Shown here piece after piece: positions 41,858 through 49,642 of a stretch of DNA of 64,000 nucleotides. The notes under the pieces are model-generated. The model saw only the letters and a list, made by a program, of their open reading frames with translations. It was not told the DNA's origin and made no database searches. The position numbers and the translations under genes were made by a program. Origin of the DNA: Bacillota bacterium (lineage in GTDB: Bacteria > Bacillota > Bacilli > Paenibacillales > NBRC-103111); NCBI GenBank assembly GCA_023388055.1, contig JAEWGW010000025.1, forward strand, positions 496,001 to 560,000. The letters run 5' to 3'. The stretch's first letter is position 1. Every line of letters begins with the position of its first letter.

Positions 41858-42793
41858 TTGTCAATCGCGGCGGAGGAAGTTCCTGCTACGAATGAGCGAA
41901 GGTCCGGTCCTGCATCACGCTGGACCCGAATCCGGCTTGGGGAAGACGCGGCCATGAGATGGGTGTTTATCCTAAGCGCAACAATCGTGTCCGTTATTAT
42001 TTTTACATTGATTTTCTTCGTGGGGTATCAAGGGACACAGACCTTCCGGGAGGTGTCGCTCAGCTCCTTTTTCTTCTCCCTGGACTGGACACCCAGCGAA
42101 GGCCGGTTCGGAGCCTTCCCATTCTTCTTCAGCACCATGGTGCTGACCCTGCTGTCGGTGCTGCTGTCCTTGCCCATTGCCTTGGGCGGCGCCGTATTTA
42201 TGGCCAAGGTCGCGCCCCAGTGGATGCGGGAAATTCTGCGTCCGGTAACGGATCTGTTTGTGGGGATTCCCTCTGTTGTGTACGGCTTTATCGGCATGAC
42301 AGTCATTGTGCCGTTTCTGCATAAGCTTTTTCCCAGTACCGTCGGTTATGGCATTCTGCCTGCTGCGATCATCCTGGCCGTTATGATTATGCCGACGATC
42401 CTGTCTATTTCCGAGGACGCCATCCGTTCCTTGCCTGTACGTCTGGAGGAGGCTTCTCTGGCTCTTGGCGCAACACGCTGGCAGACGATCTGGAAGGTGC
42501 TGCTGCCCGCTTCCCGCCCTGGGGTTATCACGGCAATCATTCTGGGAATGGGCCGGGCCATCGGAGAGACGATGGCCGTATTCATGGTAATCGGCAACTC
42601 TCCGCAGATGCCGAAATCCCTCTTGGACTCCACCACCGTACTGACCACCGCAATCGTGAAGGACATGCCCTCCACCTTTTACGGGACGGCCTGGAATAAT
42701 TCGCTGTATCTGATGGCCCTTATGCTGCTCTTAATCTCCCTTGCGCTGATCATCGGCATCCGCGTCCTGGCCAAAAGGAGTGAAGTCAAATGA
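41858..42793 (+). CDS. pstC: phosphate ABC transporter permease PstC
   Basis: Inner-membrane permease of the Pst importer, 311 residues from the TTG at 41858. That start is chosen because AAGGAGG lies 8 bases upstream, and because the earlier in-frame ATG at 41816 overlaps the promoter -10. About six membrane segments are visible; the ABC-interacting EAA loop is LEEASLALGATRWQTIWKVL. The long N-terminal cytoplasmic stretch (about 35 residues) is usual. It overlaps pstA by 4 bases (ATGA). Confidence 0.95.
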   Translation: MSIAAEEVPATNERRSGPASRWTRIRLGEDAAMRWVFILSATIVSVIIFTLIFFVGYQGTQTFREVSLSSFFFSLDWTPSEGRFGAFPFFFSTMVLTLLSVLLSLPIALGGAVFMAKVAPQWMREILRPVTDLFVGIPSVVYGFIGMTVIVPFLHKLFPSTVGYGILPAAIILAVMIMPTILSISEDAIRSLPVRLEEASLALGATRWQTIWKVLLPASRPGVITAIILGMGRAIGETMAVFMVIGNSPQMPKSLLDSTTVLTTAIVKDMPSTFYGTAWNNSLYLMALMLLLISLALIIGIRVLAKRSEVK

Positions 42794-43674
42794 TAACGAC
42801 CCCATCCAAAGTGGCGCAACGAAACAAAATGTTCGACAAGGCGGCGACTGTCCTTCTTTGGGGAATCGGCTTCCTGATCATTGTGATTCTTGGCTGGTTC
42901 CTTTACAAAATTCTTGGTCCGGGCCTGAAGCATCTGACCCCCAGCTTTATCTTCGGCAAACCCAGTGAAGTGCGGGCAGGCGGGGGCGTAGGCCCCATGC
43001 TGTTCAACTCCTTCTATATTCTGTTCCTGTCCATGGCAGTGTCACTGCCTATCGGCTTCGGAGCAGGGATTTACCTGGCTATCTACGCCAAGAAAAACCG
43101 TTTTACGAACCTGATCCGGATTTCCGTAGAGGCTCTGTCCTCTGTTCCTTCCATTGTATTCGGCCTGTTCGGTTACCTGGTCTTCGTAAACTGGATGGGG
43201 ATGAAATTCTCCATTATTGCCGGCGCCCTGAGCTTGGCACTCTTGAATTTGCCGGTCCTGGTCCGGAATACGGAGGAAGCTCTGCGGGCGGTACCCGATT
43301 CCTATTGGGAGGCATCTCTGGCCTTGGGCTCCACCCGCTGGCAGGCGATCCGCAAGGTGATGCTGCCCGCGGCGCTGCCCACGCTAATCACTGGCATTAC
43401 GCTTGTTTCCGGCCGGGCGCTGGGGGAGTCCGCCATTCTGATCTATACCTCGGGCGTATCCGTATCCCGGCACTTCCCCGATTTTGATTTGACGGCTATG
43501 GGCGAAACCCTCTCGGTCCATCTGTGGTATGTGCAGGCATCGTCGCTGGTACCCGACGCCAAACAAATCGCCCAGGGCAGCGGCGCCCTGCTGGTCCTGG
43601 TGGTCCTGCTTTTCAACCTGCTGATCGCCGTTCCCAGCCGCATTCTGTCCAAAAAATTCAACGGAGGGAAGTAA
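42790..43674 (+). CDS. pstA: phosphate ABC transporter permease PstA
   Basis: Second membrane subunit of the phosphate importer, 294 residues. It has six predicted segments, GFGAGIYLAIYAKKNRFT after the second, and the coupling loop YWEASLALGSTRWQAIRKV. The ATG overlaps the pstC stop, giving translational coupling, and pstB follows after 6 bases. The internal similarity to PstC in the coupling loop is typical of the pair. Confidence 0.95.
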   Translation: MITTPSKVAQRNKMFDKAATVLLWGIGFLIIVILGWFLYKILGPGLKHLTPSFIFGKPSEVRAGGGVGPMLFNSFYILFLSMAVSLPIGFGAGIYLAIYAKKNRFTNLIRISVEALSSVPSIVFGLFGYLVFVNWMGMKFSIIAGALSLALLNLPVLVRNTEEALRAVPDSYWEASLALGSTRWQAIRKVMLPAALPTLITGITLVSGRALGESAILIYTSGVSVSRHFPDFDLTAMGETLSVHLWYVQASSLVPDAKQIAQGSGALLVLVVLLFNLLIAVPSRILSKKFNGGK

Positions 43675-43680
43675 CCGTCC

Positions 43681-44436
43681 ATGGAGCCTAAAATATCGGT
43701 ACGCAACCTGAATCTGTTTTACGGTGATAACCACGCCCTTCACGATATCAATCTGGATATCAAGAAAAACACCATCCACGCCCTGATCGGCCCGTCCGGC
43801 TGCGGCAAATCCACCTTCCTGCGCACCTTGAACCGGATGAATGACCTGATCGACAATGTCCGGATTACCGGAGATGTGAATGTGGAGGGTGTCAACATCA
43901 ACAGCACCGGCACCGATGTGGTGAGCCTCCGCAAGAAGGTAGGTATGGTGTTCCAGCGGCCCAACCCGTTTCCCATGAGCATCTACGACAACATTGCCTA
44001 CGGACCGCGGGTTCACGGCATTAAGAAGAAGAGCATTCTGGACGGCATCGTGGAAAAAAGTCTCAAGCAGGCGGCATTGTGGGATGAGGTGCATGACCGG
44101 TTGGGCAAGTCCGCATTGGGGCTGTCCGGCGGACAGCAGCAGCGGCTGTGCATCGCGAGACTGCTGGCCGTAGAGCCTGATGTGCTCCTGATGGATGAAC
44201 CCACCTCGGCGCTGGACCCCATCTCCACCCTGAAGGTGGAGGAGCTGTCCCAAACTCTGAAGGAATGGTATACCATCATCATCGTGACTCATAATATGCA
44301 GCAGGCAGCACGGATTTCGGACTTCACTTCGTTTTTCCTGAACGGCTATATGGTGGAAACAGACAATACGGATACCATATTCACAACGCCCCGGGATCAA
44401 CGCACAGAGGATTATATTACAGGCCGGTTTGGCTAA
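43681..44436 (+). CDS. pstB: phosphate ABC transporter ATPase PstB
   Basis: ATP-hydrolysing subunit of Pst, 251 residues. Walker A is GPSGCGKST (37-45), the Q loop lies in VGMVFQRPNPFP, the signature is ALGLSGGQQQRLCIARLLA, Walker B is VLLMDEPTSALDP and the switch His is in IIVTHNMQQA. The QRPNPFPMS motif is typical of PstB rather than other ABC proteins. CGGAGGGAAG lies before the ATG. Confidence 0.97.
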   Translation: MEPKISVRNLNLFYGDNHALHDINLDIKKNTIHALIGPSGCGKSTFLRTLNRMNDLIDNVRITGDVNVEGVNINSTGTDVVSLRKKVGMVFQRPNPFPMSIYDNIAYGPRVHGIKKKSILDGIVEKSLKQAALWDEVHDRLGKSALGLSGGQQQRLCIARLLAVEPDVLLMDEPTSALDPISTLKVEELSQTLKEWYTIIIVTHNMQQAARISDFTSFFLNGYMVETDNTDTIFTTPRDQRTEDYITGRFG

Positions 44437-44468
44437 TCAAAACTGAACATAAGAGGGGTGTACCCAGG

Positions 44469-45128
44469 GTGGATACCAGAACGAATTATCATCAGTCCTT
44501 GAAAGCGATGCAAGATCTCTTGATGCATATGGGAGCAACGGTAGAGAAGCAAATTTACAGAGCAGTGGATTCCTTGAAGAATTTGGATGGCGCCCTGGCC
44601 CAAAGCATCATCGATGAGGATGATGCCTTGGATCAAATGATGCTGGATGTGGAGGACCGCTGCCTGCGTCTGGTTGCCCTGCAGCAGCCCATGGCCGGTG
44701 ACCTGCGGATCATCACCATGGCCGGCAAGCTTGCGGTGGATTTGGAGCGGATCGCCGACCATGCGGTGGACATCGCCAAGATTACCCGGCGTCTGACCGG
44801 GGAAGAGCTGATCAAGCCCATTGTGGATCTGCCCCGGATGGCGGAGCTGTGCATTAAGATGCTGCAGGAGAGCCTGCTGGCTTACACCGAAGGCAATGTC
44901 AACCGTGCGGCATATATGGCCGAGCTGGATGACGAGGTGGACAGAATCTACAGCACCGTGCTGAACGAAGTCATGCCTATGCTGAGTAATGACAACGTAC
45001 GCAATAAGCAGCTGATGCAGCTGATGATGGCCGCCCATTATCTGGAGAGGGTGGCGGACCATGCCACCAATATTGCCGAGGGTGTGATTTTTATGGTAAC
45101 CGGCAAGCGCAAGGATTTGAATAAGTAG
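44469..45128 (+). CDS. phoU: phosphate signalling protein PhoU
   Basis: A 219-residue all-helical protein with two PhoU repeats, each carrying an E/D-x-x-x-D metal-binding motif (VDLERIADHAVDIAKI and LERVADHATNIAEG). PhoU connects Pst transport to PhoR in many bacteria and is a peripheral cytoplasmic protein. It starts at GTG behind AAGAGGGG, 32 bases after pstB. A terminator and then a MITE-like repeat follow. Confidence 0.95.
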   Translation: MDTRTNYHQSLKAMQDLLMHMGATVEKQIYRAVDSLKNLDGALAQSIIDEDDALDQMMLDVEDRCLRLVALQQPMAGDLRIITMAGKLAVDLERIADHAVDIAKITRRLTGEELIKPIVDLPRMAELCIKMLQESLLAYTEGNVNRAAYMAELDDEVDRIYSTVLNEVMPMLSNDNVRNKQLMQLMMAAHYLERVADHATNIAEGVIFMVTGKRKDLNK

Positions 45129-45153
45129 CAATAGCCAGATTTTACATGAAATT

Positions 45154-45214
45154 GACCTTTTCCTAATCTATCCGACATCTTTCGATGTTACGATGGTGCG
45201 GAAAAGGTTTTTTT
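45154..45214 (+). terminator. pst-phoU operon terminator
   Basis: ACCTTTTCC (about 45155-45163) pairs with GGAAAAGGT (45200-45208) around an inner ACATC-TTTC-GATGT hairpin, then a T run to 45214. Confidence 0.85.
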
Positions 45215-45221
45215 ACTAGGG

Positions 45222-45375
45222 GGTGTCTGAAGACTCCGAGAGGAGCAGATTTTATCGATTTTTCGTTCCAGGCAAGGCACTTCCGCGAAGGCGTACCGGG
45301 GGTACGTCAAGCGGAAGTAACGCAGCAAGGGGCGAAAAGGCGGTAAAAGATACCCTCAAGTGGGTTTTCAGACAC
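45222..45375. mobile_element. 154-bp MITE-like element with GTGTCTGAA termini
   Basis: The ends are inverted repeats: GTGTCTGAAGAC at 45222 and GTTTTCAGACAC ending at 45375. Inside, CTTCCGC (45280) pairs with GCGGAAG (45311) around GTACC/GGTAC, and TTTTTCG pairs with CGAAAAG, so the whole element can fold into one long hairpin. It encodes no transposase. No clear target duplication was seen. Similar GTGTCTGAAAAC-ended elements are, from memory, common between genes in Paenibacillus. It separates phoU from the EAL-GGDEF gene and ends 22 bases before that start. Confidence 0.75.
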
Positions 45376-45397
45376 TACCTACAGAGGGGACAACGGC

Positions 45398-47605
45398 ATG
45401 ATGGAGCTGAAGAAGCTTAGAGAATGGTCAGGGGATATATTCAAGCCGGACAGTCAAAAACCGGCAGGTCTGATCTATGTGGATGTAGTGGAGCATGCAG
45501 GGCTTGTCCGGATCCTCGGCGCGGAAACATGCGGACGGATGATTAAGGAAGCGGGAGACACACTCCGGGGACTGCAGGGGGAATGGCCGGAAATCCGCCA
45601 GTTCCGCCGGATGGGTGATGACTGGCTGGTTTTTGCCGAGCTGGACGAGCAGGAGCCTGCCTCCGCCGGGTACAGGCTGAAGCGGTTGGCGGAGAAGGTA
45701 AATGCCCGGCTGACGGTTATGTTCAACGGCAATCAAAAAGAACGGGGGTATCCCTTATATACAGGCTGCTCCCTAATCGCTCCGGGTGAGCTTGAGACGG
45801 GAGAAGCGCGTCTGATATCGGCATTGAAACGGGCGATGCGGAATATGCATACGCCTTTTCCCGCGCCTTTTGACCAGGAGAAGGATGAGGCCTTCCGCAG
45901 CATTCTGGCGACACGCAGCATCCGCTCCGTCTATCAGCCGATTGTGTCGCTGCAGGATGCAGCCGTATTGGGTTATGAAGCCTTGACCCGGGGGCCGGAG
46001 GAAAGTCTCTTCTACTCTCCGCTGGAGCTGTTCGGCTTCGCCGAAGCCCGCGGCGAGCTGTATGCCCTGGACCGGCTGGCCCGGGAAAAAGCCATTGAAG
46101 GCTGCACCGGGCTGGGTAAGGACCAGCGGGTGTTCATCAACATTCCCGCCCAGGTGATTCATGATCCGCAATTTGCCCCGGGGGCCACGCTGGAGATTCT
46201 CCGCCGCTGCGGCATCCAGCCCCGCAATGTGGTGCTGGAGCTGACAGAGCGCAGCTCGATCGAGGATTTTGACACGGCGAAGCTGCTGCTGGAGCACTAC
46301 CGCAATCAAGGCTATCAGATTGCCATTGACGATGCGGGGGCAGGCTATTCCTCCCTGCAGGCCATCGCGGAGCTGAAGCCGGATTTCATCAAGGTGGACC
46401 GGTCTCTGATAGAGAATATCCATCTGGACAAAATGAAGGAAACGCTGCTGGAGATCTTCGTTTCCTTCGCCCGGAAGATGAGCATCCGGATTATTGCGGA
46501 GGGGATTGAATGCTGGGAGGAGCTGCAGAAGCTGCGTCAGCTGGGTGTCCATTACGGGCAGGGTTATCTGTTGGGATATCCGCGCCCGGGACAGGCGGAG
46601 CTGCCGGAGGAGATTGTCTCCAAGGTGAAACGGATCAGCTATCTCCAGAGCCAGGACCGGGTAATGCAGATCGGGGCGCTGGCCTCGCCGGCCAGCAGCT
46701 ACGATAGCGGGACGCCGATTTCCGTGATCGCGGATTATTTTAACCACAACGAGCATGTGCAGGGAACTGTCATTTTGGATAAGGGGAAGCCAGTAGGGTT
46801 GGTGATGCGTGAACGGCTTTTTCAGCAGCTGGCCGGCAGATACGGGGTCTCGCTATATTGGAGCAGGCCCATCAGCCAGCTGATGGACCGTGCGGCATTG
46901 ATTGTGGACGAGATGCTGCCTGTTGAGTCCGCTTCCCAGATGGCTATGGCCCGGGAGATGAAGCGCCTGTATGACCTGGTGATTATTACTACGGGAGAGA
47001 AGCTCCTGGGGGTGGCATCCATCCGCTCCATCCTGGAGAGCATCACCAACGAGCGGATGGAGAATGCCCGGGTGGCCAATCCGTTGACCGGCCTTCCCGG
47101 CAATACCCAGATCAGCCGCGAGCTGAACCGGCGGATTCTGGACAGCTCGAAGTTCGTAGTGGTTTATGCGGATTTGGATCATTTCAAGTGGTATAATGAC
47201 CGGTTCGGCTTTCAAAAAGGGGACGAGATGATCCAGCTGACGGCGGATGTGCTGCAGCAATCCGTCTCCGCATGCGGGCATCCCCGGGATTTCGTCGGAC
47301 ATATTGGCGGGGATGATTTTATTGTTTTGTCGCAAACTCGGGAGCCGGAGCAGCTGTGTGAGGAAATTATCCGCCGCTTCAAGCTGGGAGTGGAGCTGCT
47401 GATGGAGGATGTGGGGGAATGGGGGACGGTAACGGACCGGAACAACCGCCCTGTGGAGGGAGGCGGCTTGCATCTGTCCTTGTCTTTGCTGATTTGTGAG
47501 TTCCGGGAACGGATCACGCTGGACCAAATTTCCGAGACGGCTGCCGCCTTGAAGAAGAAGGCCAAGTCCGCTGCGGGAAGCCTTTACGTAAAGGCCTATC
47601 TGTAG
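45398..47605 (+). CDS. EAL-CBS-GGDEF cyclic-di-GMP protein
   Basis: A 735-residue cytoplasmic protein. A roughly 155-residue N-terminal domain of unclear type is followed by EAL (about 165-410), CBS pair (about 430-550) and GGDEF (about 560-725). The EAL catalytic motifs look intact: YEALTRG, IPAQVI, LTERSS, AIDDAGAGYSSL, FIKVDRSL and IAEGIE. The GGDEF loop reads GGDDF (637-641), compatible with cyclase activity. It may therefore make or degrade cyclic-di-GMP, with the CBS pair sensing nucleotides. No membrane segment is seen. A second in-frame ATG at 45401 makes the exact start uncertain by one codon; AGAGGGGA lies upstream. The neighbouring CBS-like protein appears related to its CBS part. 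Confidence 0.9.
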   Translation: MMELKKLREWSGDIFKPDSQKPAGLIYVDVVEHAGLVRILGAETCGRMIKEAGDTLRGLQGEWPEIRQFRRMGDDWLVFAELDEQEPASAGYRLKRLAEKVNARLTVMFNGNQKERGYPLYTGCSLIAPGELETGEARLISALKRAMRNMHTPFPAPFDQEKDEAFRSILATRSIRSVYQPIVSLQDAAVLGYEALTRGPEESLFYSPLELFGFAEARGELYALDRLAREKAIEGCTGLGKDQRVFINIPAQVIHDPQFAPGATLEILRRCGIQPRNVVLELTERSSIEDFDTAKLLLEHYRNQGYQIAIDDAGAGYSSLQAIAELKPDFIKVDRSLIENIHLDKMKETLLEIFVSFARKMSIRIIAEGIECWEELQKLRQLGVHYGQGYLLGYPRPGQAELPEEIVSKVKRISYLQSQDRVMQIGALASPASSYDSGTPISVIADYFNHNEHVQGTVILDKGKPVGLVMRERLFQQLAGRYGVSLYWSRPISQLMDRAALIVDEMLPVESASQMAMAREMKRLYDLVIITTGEKLLGVASIRSILESITNERMENARVANPLTGLPGNTQISRELNRRILDSSKFVVVYADLDHFKWYNDRFGFQKGDEMIQLTADVLQQSVSACGHPRDFVGHIGGDDFIVLSQTREPEQLCEEIIRRFKLGVELLMEDVGEWGTVTDRNNRPVEGGGLHLSLSLLICEFRERITLDQISETAAALKKKAKSAAGSLYVKAYL

Positions 47606-47619
47606 CTGGCTTTCCTCCG

Positions 47620-48384
47620 TTACAGCTCGAACAACGCCAGGAGTTCTTCCATATTTTCCACGACGTCAATTCTCGTATTGCCCACCTTGCGGCGGAAATG
47701 CTTCTGCTTGCGTCCGGAGCGGAACCAGACGGCATTCATATGGACATGCACCGCACCCAGCACATCCTTGGTCCAGGAATTGCCCACCATCACCGCCTGA
47801 TTGGGGCGGACGCCCATCCGTTCCAGCGCGTGACGGAAGATGAGGGGATCGGGCTTGCGGCTGCCCAAGGCGCCGGAGAAAAACATATTCTCCTCCCGGA
47901 TGGGAGGGAGCTGGCCGGCCGCCCGTAGACGTGCGGTCTGTTTGGTCTGGATGCCGTTGGAGATCACACCCAGCCGGTACTTCTGGGACAGGGCGGACAA
48001 GGCCTTGTCCGCACCGGGGAATAACACCGGAGACCGCTCCTGGGCTTCCGCCACCTTGCCGAAAAAACCCTCCAGGGCGGTTTCTCCCAGGCTGAGCCCA
48101 TGTTTTTTGAGGGCCGCTGCCAAAGCCGCCGGATTGCGCTTCACCTGCTCACTCCAGAAATCCCGCCGGCCGCCGGGGGGACGCAGCGCTTTTTGCTCCG
48201 CCTGAAAGCTGGTCCAGATGTCCTGCCAGTCCGCCGAATCCTCTCCACGGGACAGCCTTCCCGAAAAATCCTCCCATACGCTCCGGAACGCCTGCTTGAA
48301 GGAATTGGCCGGGTCCAGCAGCGTTTCGTTCACATCAAAGAAAACCACCTTGATCCGCTCCGGCGTGAAGGAAGCTTTATGCAT
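47620..48384 (-). CDS. HAD-superfamily phosphatase
   Basis: A 254-residue HAD hydrolase with the nucleophile in FFDVNETLLDP (motif I), ISNGIQTK (motif II), the Lys in SRKPDPLIF and the acidic MVGNSWTKDVLGA (motif IV). The layout resembles YjjG-type nucleotidases and haloacid-dehalogenase-like phosphatases with a helical cap. The nucleophile motif has Asn at the fourth position (DVNET), as in YfnB/dehalogenase-like members. The substrate is unknown. It converges on the EAL-GGDEF gene with a 14-base gap, and its 5' end overlaps the preceding gene by 55 bases. Confidence 0.88.
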   Translation of the reverse strand: MHKASFTPERIKVVFFDVNETLLDPANSFKQAFRSVWEDFSGRLSRGEDSADWQDIWTSFQAEQKALRPPGGRRDFWSEQVKRNPAALAAALKKHGLSLGETALEGFFGKVAEAQERSPVLFPGADKALSALSQKYRLGVISNGIQTKQTARLRAAGQLPPIREENMFFSGALGSRKPDPLIFRHALERMGVRPNQAVMVGNSWTKDVLGAVHVHMNAVWFRSGRKQKHFRRKVGNTRIDVVENMEELLALFEL

Positions 48385-48962
48385 CTTCGTCTCACCGCCT
48401 TTCTATAACCAGCATATGCGCCAGCGGCCTGTATTATTTGAAGGGAAGCGGATTTTGGGCAAATCAAAAACATCCCCCAAATGAACAAGACCGTTGCGGC
48501 GGCAGCGGTCTTGTCAGCGGGAGAGGCCTGTGGTTTGTTCCTGAGCGGTTGTGGGGGCGGGGGCGGTTTGAAGAGCTCCAGGTCGGGGATATGCAGGGCG
48601 CCGGCAATCCGTTCGCCTTCCATCACCAGCACCGGGTCCCGGCGTTGGATTTTGTGGCGGCGTTTCGCCTGCTGAAGCACCTCTTCGGGATCAGCGTGAA
48701 GCTCGGTTACCAGGGAAGGGGTGGACATCATGGTGTGGACCGGCTGACGGAGCAGAAAGGCCATATTGCGGCTGGCGGTCAGCAGGTGGAAAAAGCGGTT
48801 GTACACAATCACGCCGGCCGGGTGTCCTACCCGGTCGACAACGGCCAAGCAGCCGGCGTCGGGGTAGCGGAACATCAGCGCTTCGGCCTGGGCACAGGGT
48901 TCGGAAAGCCCGATTTGTGGAATGGGGCGGAGAATGCCGGTTATCTTGCCGGTGTTGCGCAT
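48330..48962 (-). CDS. stand-alone CBS-like protein, possibly truncated
   Basis: A 210-residue frame with an excellent start (AAGGAGAT 8 bases before ATG). Residues 10-130 resemble a degenerate CBS pair and align by eye with the CBS part of the neighbouring EAL-CBS-GGDEF protein: PAGVIVYNRFFHLL against PVGLVMRERLFQQL, then PVHTMM against PISQLM. After residue 133 the sequence becomes Pro-rich and low in complexity, reads through a hairpin (about 48484-48512) and overlaps the HAD gene by 55 bases. The C-terminal third may be a readthrough or frameshift tail, and the gene could be the remnant of a longer GGDEF/EAL-CBS protein. Confidence 0.55.
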   Translation of the reverse strand: MRNTGKITGILRPIPQIGLSEPCAQAEALMFRYPDAGCLAVVDRVGHPAGVIVYNRFFHLLTASRNMAFLLRQPVHTMMSTPSLVTELHADPEEVLQQAKRRHKIQRRDPVLVMEGERIAGALHIPDLELFKPPPPPQPLRNKPQASPADKTAAAATVLFIWGMFLICPKSASLQIIQAAGAYAGYRKAVRRRCIKLPSRRSGSRWFSLM

Positions 48963-49133
48963 GGGGGTTCATCTCCTTGGGATTGTGGTGTAGGGTGTGC
49001 TGCCTTCATTGTACCGTCCCTCCGTTAAGCGATAAGCCGGATATGGTCAAGGCGGTGTAAAGTTTATTCGGAGCCGCCTATTGGGGGGAGGGGAGCGAGG
49101 GGGCGCGAAGAAACAGGCGGTGATGGAAAAAGG

Positions 49134-49246
49134 TAACCCGAGGTTCGGCGGGAGGAACCGGTGGGCGGCGGATGGACCCCGGGCGTGGTAAAACCAAAGG
49201 GGGCGGCGGATGGGAAACGGGTTGTGCTAACCCGAGGTTCGGCGGG
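49134..49246. repeat. direct repeats in the polA upstream gap
   Basis: TAACCCGAGGTTCGGCGGG occurs identically at 49134 and 49228 (94 bp apart), and GGGCGGCGGATGG at 49163 and 49201 (38 bp apart). The 680-base gap before polA also holds repeat copy VI and the polA promoter; no gene is seen. Confidence 0.65.
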
Positions 49247-49263
49247 CACCTATATGTAAGCGC

Positions 49264-49438
49264 CATAAAATGTATCTTATTTCGCGGAGAGAGGGGGGGT
49301 GGTATGAATAGCGTACATAAAATGTATGCTATTTGGTTTTTGAGAGGCTCCGGGAGCGGTTTTGGAGGCAATAGGATACAAAACATGATTGCTATTTGGG
49401 GAAAACCGGCACTTTTTCGCGGATAGCATACATTTGTG
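49264..49438. repeat. four-unit intergenic element, copy VI (ATAAAATGTAT word)
   Basis: ATAAAATGTAT begins forward units at 49265 and 49317. Reverse units contain ATACAAAACAT (49376-49386) and ATACATTTGTG (49428-49438). Spacing is 52 bp in each arm. The word differs completely from the TAACGGA copies, yet TATT marks after it keep a 44-bp centre and GCTATTT-like ends. Unit 2 has an ACAT-AAA-ATGT dyad. Confidence 0.78.
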
Positions 49439-49473
49439 GTGCGCTATCATCTGTGGGAGGGGTGGCGGACAGT

Positions 49474-49502
49474 TTGCTTGTACCTGTTCCATCCGTTATA
49501 AT
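49474..49502 (+). promoter_or_regulatory. sigma-A promoter of polA
   Basis: TTGCTT (49474-49479), exactly 17 bases, TATAAT (49497-49502), giving a leader of about 135 bases before polA. Confidence 0.75.
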
Positions 49503-49642
49503 GCAGCTTCCGGACAGACCGCGGTTTCGACAGGACTCTTTTTTTGGTATGATAGGATAAGCAAGCAAGAATTGTACTTTTTCGGACGCAAGCATAGATG
49601 CGGCCCGCACCCAATCTGCCAGAACGAGGTGTTCACAAAGCG

